From positions 24,961,001 to 25,025,000 of the forward strand of contig CATNEN010000038.1 in the NCBI GenBank assembly GCA_950097015.1: a DNA stretch of 64,000 nt, written 5' to 3'. Position numbers and translations under genes: made by a program. The notes beneath the pieces are model-generated. The model made no database searches and was not told the origin of the DNA. It saw only the letters and a list, made by a program, of their open reading frames with translations. The stretch comes from Macrostomum hystrix. Its lineage: Eukaryota; Platyhelminthes; Macrostomidae. Position 1 is the stretch's first letter. Every line of letters begins with the position of its first letter. Below are positions 24,039-35,910 of the stretch, piece after piece.

Positions 24039-27000
24039 ATGCAACTGAAGAATGACGCGTACAACAGTTGCGATGAGCGCGACTCTGGCGACAATGACAC
24101 AATTTTAGAAACGTCTTCTTCAACAAGCTCTTTAACTGCCATACCAGTCGAAAAAACGATGTCATCCAAGCGTCAGTTACAGTTCATCAAGATGTGGGGC
24201 GAAAGTCGAAAGATGCTTTACACGCAGCCGAAGCCGCAGCAGAAACAGGAGCCCTCAGTAAAGAACAAAAATCATCAGAAACAGTTGCCTTCGCAGACTA
24301 GAACCTTCATTCCTAGCAGCGCTTGGCGCGGCTTGGTCCCAGAAAATCTAGAAAATGAATCAATAATTTCGTCACCACAGTCACCGAAAGCACCGCTGAA
24401 AACTGTGGTGAGTTCTAGTAAGGTTGTTGCAGCAGACGAAGCGCATAATCAGATAGTTTTTGATATTGATAAACAGAGCGAAGAATATGAAAAAGACTTT
24501 AGCAACAAACAAACTGGAGCGATGTCTAATACATTCTCTATGAAGGAAATTAGCGAAGAATCTGCTGTTAGCGTGCTGTCGCTCTGCGAAGCTGCTGCCG
24601 CCGCCGCGGCCACGGACTCTCAAACGCATTCGACGTCGAAGGAGCAGAGAACGGCACCAACGCTATTGCGCCAACCGGCTCAAATTGCCGCCCTGTTGGA
24701 CAATATTAGGCTGGGCAGGCGGCACATGTACACCAAGGACTCGTTCGCTATGAAGTTGGAACGAGACCTGCGTGCTGAACTAAACTCGGAGCTGGATAAG
24801 CAGCATAGATTCGACGCTCGACTTGATAGCCTTAGTTTTGGTAGTGAGGAGAAAGTTACACAACATGTAGTGGAAAATATTGACGACTATGATAAAGTGT
24901 GCATCAACAGCTCTGAAAATGTAGCAGCTGAGCGAAATTACAAAAATACCAACGACAGCGTTAGTGCCAATTTGGGTGTTGTGTCTCGAATAAGGCGTGC
25001 CTATAACGCTCTCGGATCTCGCTATATTGCTGAAGCCTCAATTGCAATGCAGCGACAGCTGAATAATATTAAACAATCATCAAATAGGGCGCAGCTTGTT
25101 TCGCAAAAAGCGGTAAAGAAAATACCGGAGACAGCAGCATACAGCCGAAGCGGACTTTACAAAAGAAACAGCCGCAGCACCAGCAGCACGAACAGCTCCA
25201 GTGAGGGCAGCGACAGTGATTTCAAGCGTCAACTCTGTCGTTGGCGCAGGCCTCGGGCCAGTAGCTCCAACACTAGCAATATTAACAGAAGCAATTACGA
25301 AAAGCCTGAAGACTTTCTGGATGAAAAATTTGGCATAGAGAAGTCCAACAACGGCGTGCCATCCAAGCGACAAGTCTTCGAACGAAGTCAAGGTCAAGGC
25401 TCTCAATCAAAATGGTCACCTGGAGAAGAGGGGAAGCTTGTCGGTGGTCACCGCACTATGTTGAACGAATCAGGGTTTGAAGCGAATCCGAACCACGCTG
25501 TGAAGCCGGATCACGTCCATCAGTCTGTTGAGCAGCTGGAGCCTTTCGGCGCTGTGCGCATCCTCGACAGCGGCCTGCCAACAGATCAACTGACGTCTGC
25601 TACGGCACTCAGCGATGAGTCCAGCAATGCCGTGGCTTTTACACCAAAACCAACGAGGCCAGAAAATGCGGAGGAAAGTAGCCAGGCGCTAAGCCAAAAA
25701 AATATGACAGCTCAGCAGTTGCAGTCATCGGACCGTTTTAAGCTTCAGCAGAGTCCGGGTCAGTTGCAACCGAAGGCGCCGTCCTTAAACAATTCCGGCT
25801 TAAGAGAAAACTGCGAACAAGAAAATGAGAAAAGTAATCAACAGAGTGCACCGATCTGCGAAACAGCTTCCAAGCCACCCGGAAAAATCAACTGGGACTC
25901 AGATTTGTCTATGAGTTTGCTTCAGAAAGAGCAGGAGGAGCAGGTAACAGTAATGGTTTTCCTGAAACCAAGCCTAGCCGATAAAAATCAACCAAGCGAT
26001 GATAGCAAACCAAAAGCTTCACCAGATGCTTATAACGATATTTCTAAAGAGCTTGACGAGCTCCGGCATGAGATTGGCCTTGACTCGGAGAATACTGCCG
26101 TGGGCTGCCAAAAATTCACTAGTGGTCATCACGGACACGTGAGTTCGCCAAAAAAAATTTGAGGTCTACATTTTTTTGCGCTAGTTAGAAGAAGTCTAGC
26201 TAGAGCCTTGATAAAAACTACTTCCCTGAGACAGAATAACCTTGCAATACCTGCGGCTGTGCTGTCGGCTGCACATCTGGCCCAATCTGGGCAGTTAAAA
26301 TAAACTATTATCGTTACTATTATTATTTAAATCATCACTAGGTTTCTGAAATATAAGACTACAGTTGAATTTAATAGCAACAAACTTAGCAGTTTAGGGT
26401 GCAGTAATGAAGTATAAAGTAACTCACAGTTTTCATTCAGCGAATCAGGTAATTTTTTCAGAAAAAATGTCATAATGCGTCATTTAACTATTCCTTACAG
26501 GAATTGCCTTCTACTCAACCGGTTCCATCAGTATGGACAAATCAACAAGTCCAACAGCATCAGCAGCAAACAGACATGGACAGTTTGCTGCGATGGCTCT
26601 ATTCTGACAACAAGCAGGATCACAACAGATCGAATCAGCTTGGCACTTTGAGGCCGCAATCCGATGCGCAAGCTACAGTGATTGCAGATCAGCAGCAGCA
26701 TCTACTAGACCAATCAGTCAGCTGTCTGTCTGGTTTGAATGAAAGCGGCAGTGATGCAGGCTCTGTGGTGGTTAGCCATTGTGGTGAAGCCCAACCTTCA
26801 GCATTAACCAAGTGAGTTGATTACTTTATATGAAATCGCACATCATTTGGTGACACTAGAACAGTGCCAGCAAGGAGGCAATTCTGCCCATTTCGCTGAC
26901 TCCTGATAACACACAAAGATACTGTACGCAGGCAAGCACTCACACAAGTGTGTACATCTGCCCTGACTTTTTCATCAGCAGGTAGGGTGCACTTACACTG

Positions 27001-27651
27001 TGCCTTGGAGGTTGGCCCTCAAGGGCGTAAATTGCACGACAAGCCCCCAAGCCTTCTCCACGCGGCTGCGCCCCAAATTAATATTACCTCATTACGGAAT
27101 CGAGCTCAGGGACATTGGTGTGAAAGACAAACGCGTTACCCTCAAATGCGTGACAAACGCCACTCACCCTCCTAGTTGCTTGAATATTTTGCTGATTTCT
27201 GTAAATTCTATCTGTCGAAAATTCCGGAATCCTGCCCTTCAGATCAGTCACTGACCCAGCACAAGCTATCATAAGCCAGCTAGCTGATACTTTTCACGGA
27301 AAACAGTTGAACCAGCTTCCAGAGATCAGCTGCTATCTAGGAAAGGAGGCGCGCCAAAGTCAGTCAGCAAGATCCAATCGTCTTCAGTCGTCTGTGAACC
27401 TGAGTCAGCAAATAAATCAGCTTCGAGATGTTTCGCCTCAGCCACTAATAATACAGGATCAAATGAATGAAGTCGAGCAAAATGCAACACCGTTCAGCAA
27501 CGGGGCGACTGTGGCGCTGATCTCAAGCATTCCTGACGCGGGCGTAGCTGACGTCAATCGTCGGCCAAAACTGAAATGCTGTCATATTGTTTGCTATCTA
27601 CCGAGAATCATCGTAAATAAGAATGAAGTGTCAGTTGCATTGCATAGATAG
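24039..27651 (+). CDS. Unrecognised disordered Ser/Gln-rich protein, about 939 residues (three exons)
   Basis: The proposed exons are 24039-26138, 26501-26811 and 27243-27651. Splice sites are CAC/GTGAGT with TTCCTTACAG, then ACCAA/GTGAGT with CTGCCCTTCAG; phases 0 and 2 agree. The product is low in hydrophobic stretches and rich in Ser, Gln, Asn and charged residues. It has no signal peptide or membrane segment. The most ordered part is about residues 205-265 (LRQPAQIAALLDNIRLGRRH, then KLERDLRAELNSELDKQ), perhaps a helical motif. A Ser/Arg cluster (SRSTSSTNSSSEGSDSD) and an Ala run lie nearby. I do not recognise the family; a scaffold or regulatory protein would fit the composition. AATAAA lies at 28160. 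The third exon is the least certain. Confidence 0.65.
26245..26330 (+). repeat. SINE family B 3' fragment in intron 1 of the orphan gene
   Basis: GCGGCTGTGCTGTCGGCTGCACATCTGG-type sequence, matching the end of family B, followed by a TTACTATTATTATTT tail. The tRNA-like head is absent (5' truncated). Confidence 0.7.
26836..27175 (-). repeat. SINE family A in intron 2 of the orphan gene
   Basis: Near full length on the minus strand, with B box region GGAATCGAGCTCAGGGAC reading as a decayed GAGCTCGATTCC. Several changes mark it as older than the calpain intron 2 copy. Confidence 0.8.
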
Positions 27652-28239
27652 CTGAGGGCCAGACAAGAATCTAAGGCTCCCTAACAGGATATTGCTTACA
27701 GGATATTATAGTGACATTGCGAATCGCCTGTCAGCAGAGCAGTCAAGATCACTGAATCAGCGCTGCTATGGGTTGAGAGGCATTCCAAAACATTTGCATT
27801 GATTTCAGTTAAACTTTGTTTTTTTGCTTACCAATTCGATTTGTGTTGCATAAGTAAAAAGAAAGAACTAAAATTCCCTAAAGCGGGTGTGTGCATGCGC
27901 GCCTATGGTTTCAGTGATAGTTATCATTGGCTGTCTGTCCAGCACAGCCTTTTGTGTTTGAGTATGCTGAATGTGTTTTACCACAGTAAAATGGAGAAAA
28001 TGAATTGCTTTATTAACATTTGTAAGAGCTTGTATTAAACTATAAAAAGCCATGCACGAGCTAAAGTTATGCCTCCGTGGAAGTGAAATCGTCAAGCGTA
28101 CGCAAGGAAGCGCTGAGAAGTTTTTCTACAAATCGTTATTTGAATTTTGTCATTTGATAAATAAAAATATTTAAAAATTATTGAAGTGCAATGACAATTT
28201 TTCTAATGGTATAAACCTTACGAAATGATATAACAAACA

Positions 28240-28560
28240 ACAATAATAATAATAATAATAATAATAATTGATTACACCTGCCCCAATCGGGCCAGATGTG
28301 CAGCCGACAGCACAGCCGCAGCTATTGCGCGGCGCATCTGAAGGCTGCGTACAGCTGTTCAGTCCATGGACTGGGGGGACGCCACACCCACCTTCAATTA
28401 TCCCAGCTGATGCTGGTACCCATTTAACAGCTGGGTGAACTGAAGCAATGCAGAGTTAAGTGTCTTGCTAAAGGACACAAATTGTTTCAGTGGAGTCGGG
28501 AATCGAACCCCCGACCTTCAAGTCGTGAGTCCGACGCCCTAACCACTAGGCTACAACCTC
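28240..28560 (-). repeat. SINE family B, full length
   Basis: The minus strand reads TGTAGCCTAGTGGTTAGGGC, GGGGGTTCGATTCCCGAC, the conserved CCCAGCTGTTAAATGGGTAC core, then a tail of about ten ATT units at 28241-28269. It is the best-preserved family B copy in the window. A partial second copy lies at about 28632-28720. Confidence 0.88.
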
Positions 28561-28631
28561 TGTCTTAAATTTTAATTTAATATAGCAAAATAAAGTTATA
28601 GGTTTGCTATAAAAGAGTTTCAGATGGATAG

Positions 28632-28760
28632 AAATTACATCCTACTCAGTTGGGTCAGATGTACAGCCGATCCAGTCCATGGACTGGGGAAGCCCATCTA
28701 AATTTCTACCGCAGCAAATAATGGTACCATTTTACATCACTTGGTAATAACGCTTCCTTA
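28632..28760 (-). repeat. SINE family B fragment
   Basis: GGGTCAGATGTACAGCCGA and AGTCCATGGACTGGGGAAGC match the distal body of family B. The tRNA-like head is not recognisable. Confidence 0.55.
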
Positions 28761-29368
28761 TTAAGGGCACAATAGTTTTGCCAGGGATGGGATGCTAAGT
28801 CGTGTCGTCCACGGTGAAAGAGAAAAAATTGCCAAGAAAGTCCTTGGTCTCTCTCTGCGTTGAGATTCCTGAGATTTCTGAGACCCGAAATGAGGTCGGG
28901 TGTCCTACTCTTTGCGAGAGATTCTATTGCCGTAACTCGAAAATAACGAAGACAAGACGATTCAAAAGTCCAAGCTAAACAGCTGACAAGTATTATTAAG
29001 TATTAATTAGTTGATAAGAGATGGGCTATGAATGATTAATTCCGTTCATTCAGTTAAATTCAATATAAAAATTCACAATTCGCACTGGAAATTTACTTAA
29101 CAAAATCTCATTAACCTCAACACAAGAACAACAACGCGAACTCTACTCGATAGTGCTCTGCACAATAACAAACAGCTCACAAAAATAACACGATGATTAA
29201 CACGAATAACTCCTGGACAAGAACCAGATAGTTCCTATAACAAAATAAGACAAATAACGATCCCCAATAACACGAAAACCTAACCCAAAGTCCCTAGTCT
29301 GAAACCGAGGCAACCAGCAAGCACTTCCGCACTATGGCACAACGATAGTTCTATCGTGCCACACCAAA
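28761..29368 (-). mobile_element. Possible internal remnant of an LTR retrotransposon
   Basis: This lies on the internal side of the LTR at 29369-29917. On the minus strand the LTR end GAATTGACA is followed directly by TTTGGTGTGGCACGATAG, which could be a tRNA primer-binding site with a short offset. Beyond it no gag or pol motif is visible, so the element is truncated. Confidence 0.35.
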
Positions 29369-29917
29369 TGTCAATTCGACGGCGTCGGCCCACCGATGAT
29401 TGTCGGCGATATGTAGAGTATTTCCGTGCTTGCCAATCACTGTCTAACACTCCGTCAGCACTTGGCAAGACGTGCCGAGCTCCGCGCAAGCTACTTACTG
29501 ACGTGGGATTGAGTGTGGGGTTTTCTCCGACTAGCTGGTTGGACCGGTTTACCTGTCCCGGTATCTATTTCTATGCAACGACAGATAGAAGGCGTAACAA
29601 CACGGAAAAGAAAAGGAAGATAAAGGGGCCTTCACAACGGAATAGTCAGTTATATAGTAAAACGCCAGCCCCATCAAAGCCTGGCTGCCGGCCGCGCCGC
29701 TCGTTCCACTGCCAGGTCGACCCTGCCGGTTAACGAACTGGCCGCTGATTGGCCCGGCCCGGGGTGTCGCGCTTAAGTAGGGTTGCATTAGATTGGCTAG
29801 CCATCTTCCTATTGGCTGGGCCCACCAGACCGGGGTTGGTTCGATGCCTTGGTTGTAGAGCAGGGTGACCGGCCGGTCGCGTGCGTAGGCCTGGGCTGGG
29901 TCGCGCATGCACTAACA
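29369..29917 (-). mobile_element. Probable LTR, about 549 bp
   Basis: On the minus strand it begins TGTTAGTGCATG and ends GAATTGACA, the TG...CA termini of LTRs. A TATA-like ACTATATAAC lies at about 29647-29657 in plus coordinates. It is GC-rich unlike its surroundings. No second LTR is seen in the window, and no clear 5-bp target duplication was found. Confidence 0.5.
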
Positions 29918-31124
29918 ACTAACCTATATATAACATACATTATAATAATTCATAATATTATAATAATATTGACGTGCGCGAATAATTTACTTCAAGTAGA
30001 CATATACGCATTTTATAATAAACATGCCGACACTACAACGTGCCGGTAGGATGCCTGCAGCGTGAGCACCTCCTGGACTCGGCGCGGATGATGCGGGCCT
30101 GACAGCTGGAGTCGCCGACGATAGAGTGCCGCGATAGTGACTCGCTCGTCGCTGATCTTAAAGGCGCTTAAGCGCCACCCTCTGGCGATCACAGAACGAA
30201 AGGTGGCCCAGGCGAGTCCATGGTGACCCACAGATTTTCTCGGACGTCAGGCGATAGACCTCTGAGTCAGATAACAGACTGAATAAGCAAAGGATATATT
30301 AAAACACTACATTTTGAAAGTATATTTCAAGAGGCATTCAAACTGAAGATTGCAGAAATGAAGACACATACGAACACATAATGTTTCTATGCGTGAGCTA
30401 TAATTATTACTTACTTTTAGGCTTGTATTTTTTATTATTAGCGTTCAGCTCTTACTCTACATTACGCACCGATTCCGACTAATGATATAGCAAATAATTA
30501 AACAAATAATTAAGACTCTTTAAATGCATTGCAGTCCATTCCAGAAAAAGATATTAAAAGATGAAAGAGAACTTTAGAATGGAAAGCGCTTTCTATTGCC
30601 AGAGTAGCAACTACCAATTGCAGTGTGTGTAAGCGAAAAGTCACACAAACTATAGTTTCAACGACCCTGTGGCAGTTTTGGTTGCTGCTGTAACAAGAAA
30701 AGACTAGCTAGCTACGAGTATAATTCAGATTCATCTCATAATTATAATTCATCTCAGAAAGACCCAAAAAGCAAAGCGGCACATACTGGGAAACGATTCA
30801 AGATTCTTGGGGGCAACACGCCGAGCCGGTTAGTTTCAGAAAACACAATAAGCTCAAGCTTCGAAGCGAATTAGTATAGGAGTACATTCACAATATGCCT
30901 GTATTTAAACCAGTCACATTGTCCAGTCTCAATGCAGGTTTTCAACCACTAGAAACCCTCTATAGAATGGTATGAAAGAAGAATACTATAATGACAATTT
31001 CAGAATAATGAAAGCTACTCCCCACCCCAAGAGCGTGCCAATTCAGCTTTATTATACTGTCTGGCAAATTATTCATTTACTGACATTGTGAAGCTACGTT
31101 AACTCAGCATCGTTCTCTTGCTAG
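29918..31124. other. Spacer ahead of the calpain gene
   Basis: The first 100 bp are AT-rich. About 30030-30230 is GC-rich with a 72-codon minus-strand frame of unknown origin (possible transposon debris). The rest is AT-rich. It ends with GTTCTCTTGCTAG at 31124, a 3' splice site 47 nt before the calpain ATG. Confidence 0.45.
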
Positions 31125-31171
31125 TCCGTTGACACAGCACATTAGCGACTGGAGCTTCGGCCAGTTCGACA

Positions 31172-33775
31172 ATGTACGGCAACGCGTCACCAGTCATAGT
31201 CGACGATCGACGTTCAATCCTAGCTGGTGGCGCCGGCTTCCTGTGCTGCAGCAACGACGAACTCAAGCGGGCCAGCAGAGCTCAGCTGAGAAAGAGTCAC
31301 CAACTGGCGGCCCTGGCCGAGGACCCGGCCGCTTTGCCGTTCTCTGGCGTAGAGACTTTCGCTCAAAAGAAACGCAAGCAGTTGGCCACCGGCCTACTGT
31401 ACGAAGACCCAGATTTTCCCGCCGACGAGTCTAGCCTGTTCCCCAATCCAGACTCTGCTGGGACCAAATCATCAGCTGACTATCAATGGAAGCGACCAAG
31501 AGAGATCAATCTAGCGCCACGATTTATCAGCAAGTCGATGAGCAGATTCGACATCAGACAAGGCGAGCTAAAGGACTGCTGGCTGCTCGCTGCCGTGGCC
31601 TCTCTGTCAATGCATCGTCGCCTGCTGGAGCGAGTCGTACCCTCCGACCAGAGCTTTGACCGCGACTACTGTGGCATGTTCCGCTTTCGATTCTGGCAGT
31701 TCGGCGAATGGCGCGAGGTTGTCATCGACGATCGACTGCCGACTAGGGACGGCCGGCTGTGCTTCATGAGCAGCCAGGAGCACAATGAGTTCTGGAGCGC
31801 CTTGCTGGAGAAGGCATATGCCAAGCTTAACGGCAGCTACCAGGCATTGTGCGGAGGAAATCAGGCCGAGTCGATGGAGGATCTGACCGGCGGGCTCTGC
31901 GAGTCGTTCGATCTGAAACAGCCGCCCGGCGATCTGCAGCCGATTCTGTTTCAGGTGAGAGCTAGCTGTGCTGGAGAACAGCCGCCACCTGCCAACGGAA
32001 TATACGCTCGTAATAAAAACAATAGTAATTAAAGGAGGGCTGCTAGCACAGGCCCATCATTTGGTGACAGTAGACCCGCAGCCAGCGAGAAGGCAATTCT
32101 GCCCCATTTTGCTGACTCCTGAGCGCACACTGACAAAGCTGTGTACACCTGCCCTGACTTTCTCATCGTCCGGCAGTGTACACTTTTCACTGTGCCTTGG
32201 TGGTTGGCCCTCAGGGCATAAATTGCACGACAAGCCCCCAAGCCTTCTTTACGCAGATGCGCCCCAATTTATTGTGGCCTCGCCACGGAATCGAGCTCAG
32301 GGACCTCGGTGCGAGAGGCAGAAGCGTTAACCGCTCTGCCACTTTTCCCCTAACGTACCAGGGGCAAGACCCTTTATTGCCTAGTTCTTCAGTTCAGATA
32401 ATGGCCACCTATTCATGCGGTAATAGGGGGGTGCGGAGGCACTCCCGGTCCACGGACTTTCTTTAGAGAGTAAGCAATCTCACAAAAATTTTCAATTTTG
32501 CTGAATGCAGTACATTGTAAAAGATCATCGTAATTTACTCCCTTACCCCCGACCAAAAACACCTAATTCCCTCCAACAACAGGCGAACCGCAGTCACTCA
32601 TTGATGGGCTGCTGCATCGAGGGCGGCCAGCAGCAGTCGGTGCTGCCAAACAAGCTCATCACTGGGCACGCGTATTCCATCACAGACGTTCGCAATGTCA
32701 CATTACTGGATGGCAGTCACCAGTGCTTGATTCGACTGCGCAATCCGTGGGGTAACGAATACGAATGGGCCGGCGACTGGGGGGATCACAGCGCCGCCTG
32801 GGACCGCGTTGGCCCGGCCGAGAAGCAGCGCCTAGGCGTGGAAGTCGGCGACGACGGCGAGTTCTGGATGGCCTACGCGGATTTCGCGCGCGAGTTCACT
32901 CGCCTGGAGGTGTGTCGCCTCAGTCCGGAGGCGATGTACGACGATACAACAGCCTCAGATCTGAGGAAGCGCAAGCGGCACTGGGAGATGAGTCTGGAGT
33001 CCGGCGCCTGGGTCGCCAACATCAGCGCCGGCGGGTGCCGCAACTACATCGCCAGCTTCCACACAAACCCTCAGTTTCGAGTGGAAATTCCGGCGCCGGA
33101 CGATAATGCGGCTTCGCAAGGCGGTGGCGAGAAGCTTGGAACCATCATTGTGGGACTTATGCAGAAGGTATCGGTAGCATTACTGTTGATTTTTGTTAGA
33201 TTTAGTAACAGAAGTTCATTCTTCATTTAACGAATAAGCTTATTTAAAAATTTTCAAGTCTTACGAAGTTTTTAACAGATGGATACATTGAGGCTTGTAT
33301 CTTACACAGCAGTTTTGCATCGAATGGCAGAGATAAAACGCGGAATACATGTTTATTACTTGGACTGCTGGTCGCTAGAACCTCCAAAATTTCTTCCCCA
33401 GCTATTAGTGGTGCCTTACGCTGTCGAGGGGAGGTCGGTGGCAGAGCGGTTATTGCGTTTGCCTCTCGCACAACGGTCCCGAAGTTCGATTCCACGGCGA
33501 GGCCACATTTATTTGGGGTGCAGCCGCGGAGAGAAGGCTTGAGGGCTTGTGGTGCAATTTACGACCTTGTGGGCCAACGTCCAAGGCACAGGTAAATGTA
33601 CACTGCCTGACAATGAGAAAGTCAGGGCAGATGTACACACCTGTGTGAGCGTATGCCACGTACAGTATCTGTGTCCGTGTGTGCTCAGGAGTCAGCGAAA
33701 TGGGCAGAATTGCCTCCTCGCTGGCTGCGGGTCTAGTGTCACCAAATGATGTGCCACTGCCCGCAGCCCTCCTGC

Positions 33776-33808
<33 letters not shown>

Positions 33809-35105
33809 GCTGTCGAGATAGGCGTAAAAATGAGGAAAATTTGCTTCGACCGCCCAGCGACTCACTCCCTTGGCAGTGTATTCAAACTCTTAACCAGTGG
33901 TCTTACCTCTCGCCAGAGTAGATCATAAAAAATGCAGATTTTTTACATGGAAACATCACGGGTGCTTCTTTTTGTTTGCTATTGTGCTTTTACCAACAGG
34001 GGGTTCGCAGGCAAGCCGGCGGAGGTCACTTCCACTCCATTGGCTACTGCATCTACAGCCTGACTGAGCGCGAGGCAGCCTCCGGCACCCTGGACCAGAT
34101 GTTCTTCAGGACGCATCGCTTTGTGGCCAAATCGGTATTCGCCGATCTGCGCGAAGTCTGCAGCCGCCATCGGCTTCCACCGGGCTATTACGTCATCATA
34201 CCGTCCACATTCGCGCCTAACGAGGAGGCCCAGTTTATATTGCGCATCTTTTCTGAGAAGCCAAATCGAGCAGAGACAATGGACAACTGCAGCTGCGTGA
34301 GCTGCGGACACGACTCCGGCTCAGCCCTTCTGGCAGGACGACAGTCTGTTCTGCAGACAGCGGCTGAGCAGCCAACTGATCAACTATACAAGGCGTTTGT
34401 TAAGTTCGCTGGTGAGTACGATGAGTACGAGAGAACGAGAGGAAGGAGAGAGCGAGAGGAAGGGAAGAGCGAGGGGAAGGGAAGAGCGAGAGGAAGGAGG
34501 GAGCAGTAGGAACAAGCCACTCATAAAGCGGCTGCTTTTGTGACTGGATAACACGAACATGATAAAACCAAGCTAGTATTCTGTAAAAAAATTCCCCAAT
34601 TGATATTCCCATTCCGTCAGGTCCAAGCCAGAAGATTGGTGCCCGCCAGTTGCAGCAGGTTCTGAACGTGACCTACAGCAAGGAGATAAAAACTTTTCCT
34701 GGCTTCAGCTTGGACACCTCGCGCAGTATTCTGGCCTTAGTGGACGTCGACATGTGTGGCAGCATGAACTACGCTGAGTTCAAACAGCTGTGGGGCCAGG
34801 TGCGACTACTGCGCAGGGTTTTCAAAGACTTCGATGCCGAAAATAGCGGCTTCTTTGACGCATTCAAGCTCAGGGAGGCGCTGAAACAGGGCGGACTGAG
34901 TGTCAGCAACAAGGTGTACCACGCTGTAGCTGTCCGATTCACCGACCGCGACAAGGGCCTAGTTGGCTTTGAAGATTTTGTGCTGCTCTGCACCAGACTG
35001 CGCATTGCATTCGAGTCGTTCAACGCGATGCCGAAATGCGACGAGGAGGGCTCGGTTGGAATGGTGAATCACGACAACTACCTGGAGCAAGCAATTTACA
35101 GCTGA
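31172..35105 (+). CDS. Classical calpain, calcium-dependent cysteine protease (four exons)
   Basis: Exons 31172-31954, 32583-33167, 34000-34411 and 34621-35105 have phases 0, 0 and 1 and give 754 residues, near the usual length. The protease core holds the catalytic triad: Cys136 in QGELKDCWLLAA, His290 in TGHAYSITDVR and Asn315 in RLRNPWGNEYEW. The C2-like (CBSW) domain follows, with the family-typical SAGGCRNYIASFHTNPQF. The last exon is a penta-EF-hand domain with a calcium loop DVDMCGSMNYAE and a degenerate DFDAENSGFFDAFKL. Calpains are cytosolic and cleave substrates in a limited way after calcium rises; the EF-hand domain can bind a partner subunit. The N-terminus is not a signal peptide. 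Exon 4 and part of exon 3 are copied downstream at 43746-48138. A possible poly(A) signal lies at 35933. Confidence 0.95.
32035..32352 (-). repeat. SINE family A in calpain intron 1
   Basis: Near full-length copy; on the minus strand the head reads GTGGCAGAGCGGTTAACGCT and GAGCTCGATTCCGTGGCGAG. The tail side is AT-rich near 32005-32034. Confidence 0.85.
33429..33804 (+). repeat. SINE family A, complete, with 13-bp target duplication, in calpain intron 2
   Basis: An exact 13-bp direct repeat TTACGCTGTCGAG lies at 33416-33428 and 33805-33817. The head has an A box GTGGCAGAGCGGTTATTGCG and a B box AGTTCGATTCC. The family A body follows, then a tail of about twelve ATT units. This copy defines both ends of the family, about 345 bp plus the tail. 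Confidence 0.95.
34427..34508 (+). repeat. Short GA-rich minisatellite in calpain intron 3
   Basis: Five or so units of the GAGAGCGAGAGGAAGG type directly after the donor GCTG/GTGAGTACG. The same locus in the duplicated copy has expanded to 43875-47528. Confidence 0.9.
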
Positions 35106-35249
35106 GACTATTTTGTGCGCAGTAGAGCAAAGTCAGTACACAACGAACTCATTAACCGCACGTATAAAATACAATCTCGCTATACTTTATGGATTAAAGA
35201 TTTTAATCCGCGACACATTGCTTGTCCATACAGTTCAGTTCAAGCATAT

Positions 35250-35910
35250 GACGCTGAGCGGTCTTACGCGTTTGGCTCTCGTATTGGCTCTCGTATTGGC
35301 TCTCGTATTGGCTCTCGTATTGGCTCTCGTATTGGCTCTCGTATTGGCTCTCGTATTGGCTCTCGTATTGGCTCTCGTATTGGCTCTCGTATTGGCTCTC
35401 GTATTGGCTCTCGTATTGGCTCTCGTATTGGCTCTCGTATTGGCTCTCGTATTGGCTCTCGTATTGGCTCTCGTATTGGCTCTCGTATTGGCTCTCGTAT
35501 TGGCTCTCGTATTGGCTCTCGTATTGGCTCTCGTATTGGCTCTCGTATTCGCTCTCGTATTGGCTCTCATATTGGCTCTCGTATTGGCTCTCGTATTGGC
35601 TCTCATATTGGCTCTCGTATTGGCTCTCGTATTGGCTCTCGTATTGGCTCTCGTATTCGCTCTCGTATTGGCTCTCGTATTCGCTCTCGTATTGGCTCTC
35701 GTATTCGGTCACCTTAGTTTTGGGCGCAGCCGTGTAGAGAAGGCTTGGGAGGATAGCGTTGCATTGCAATTTTTTCGCTCTTGAAGACCAACCTCCATGG
35801 CACAGTGAGAGTGTGCACTGCCTGACGATAAAAAAGTCAGGGCAGATAAACACACCTGTGTGAGCGTGTGCCTGCATACTGTTCGGCTTGCTATTATTAT
35901 TACCCAGTTC
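35250..35910 (+). repeat. SINE family A interrupted by a 12-bp minisatellite
   Basis: The left part (CTGAGCGGTCTTACGCGTTT at about 35253) matches the SINE tRNA-like head AGAGCGGTTAACGCGTTTGC. The right part (from about 35711, TTAGTTTTGGGCGCAGCCG) matches the SINE body. Between them are about 36 copies of GGCTCTCGTATT, apparently grown from the GCCTCTCG segment of the head. The B box is lost. Confidence 0.82.

Noticed and set aside
28500-28560. tRNA gene candidates at family B and A heads
   Set aside because: A and B boxes are present but each head is fused to a SINE body and tail; the acceptor stem and cloverleaf are not preserved.
29356-29733. 125-codon plus frame with Arg-rich start
   Set aside because: Overlaps the probable LTR on the opposite strand and has no domain.
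30013-30231. 72-codon minus frame in a GC-rich patch
   Set aside because: No ATG start in good context, no known domain; probably transposon debris.
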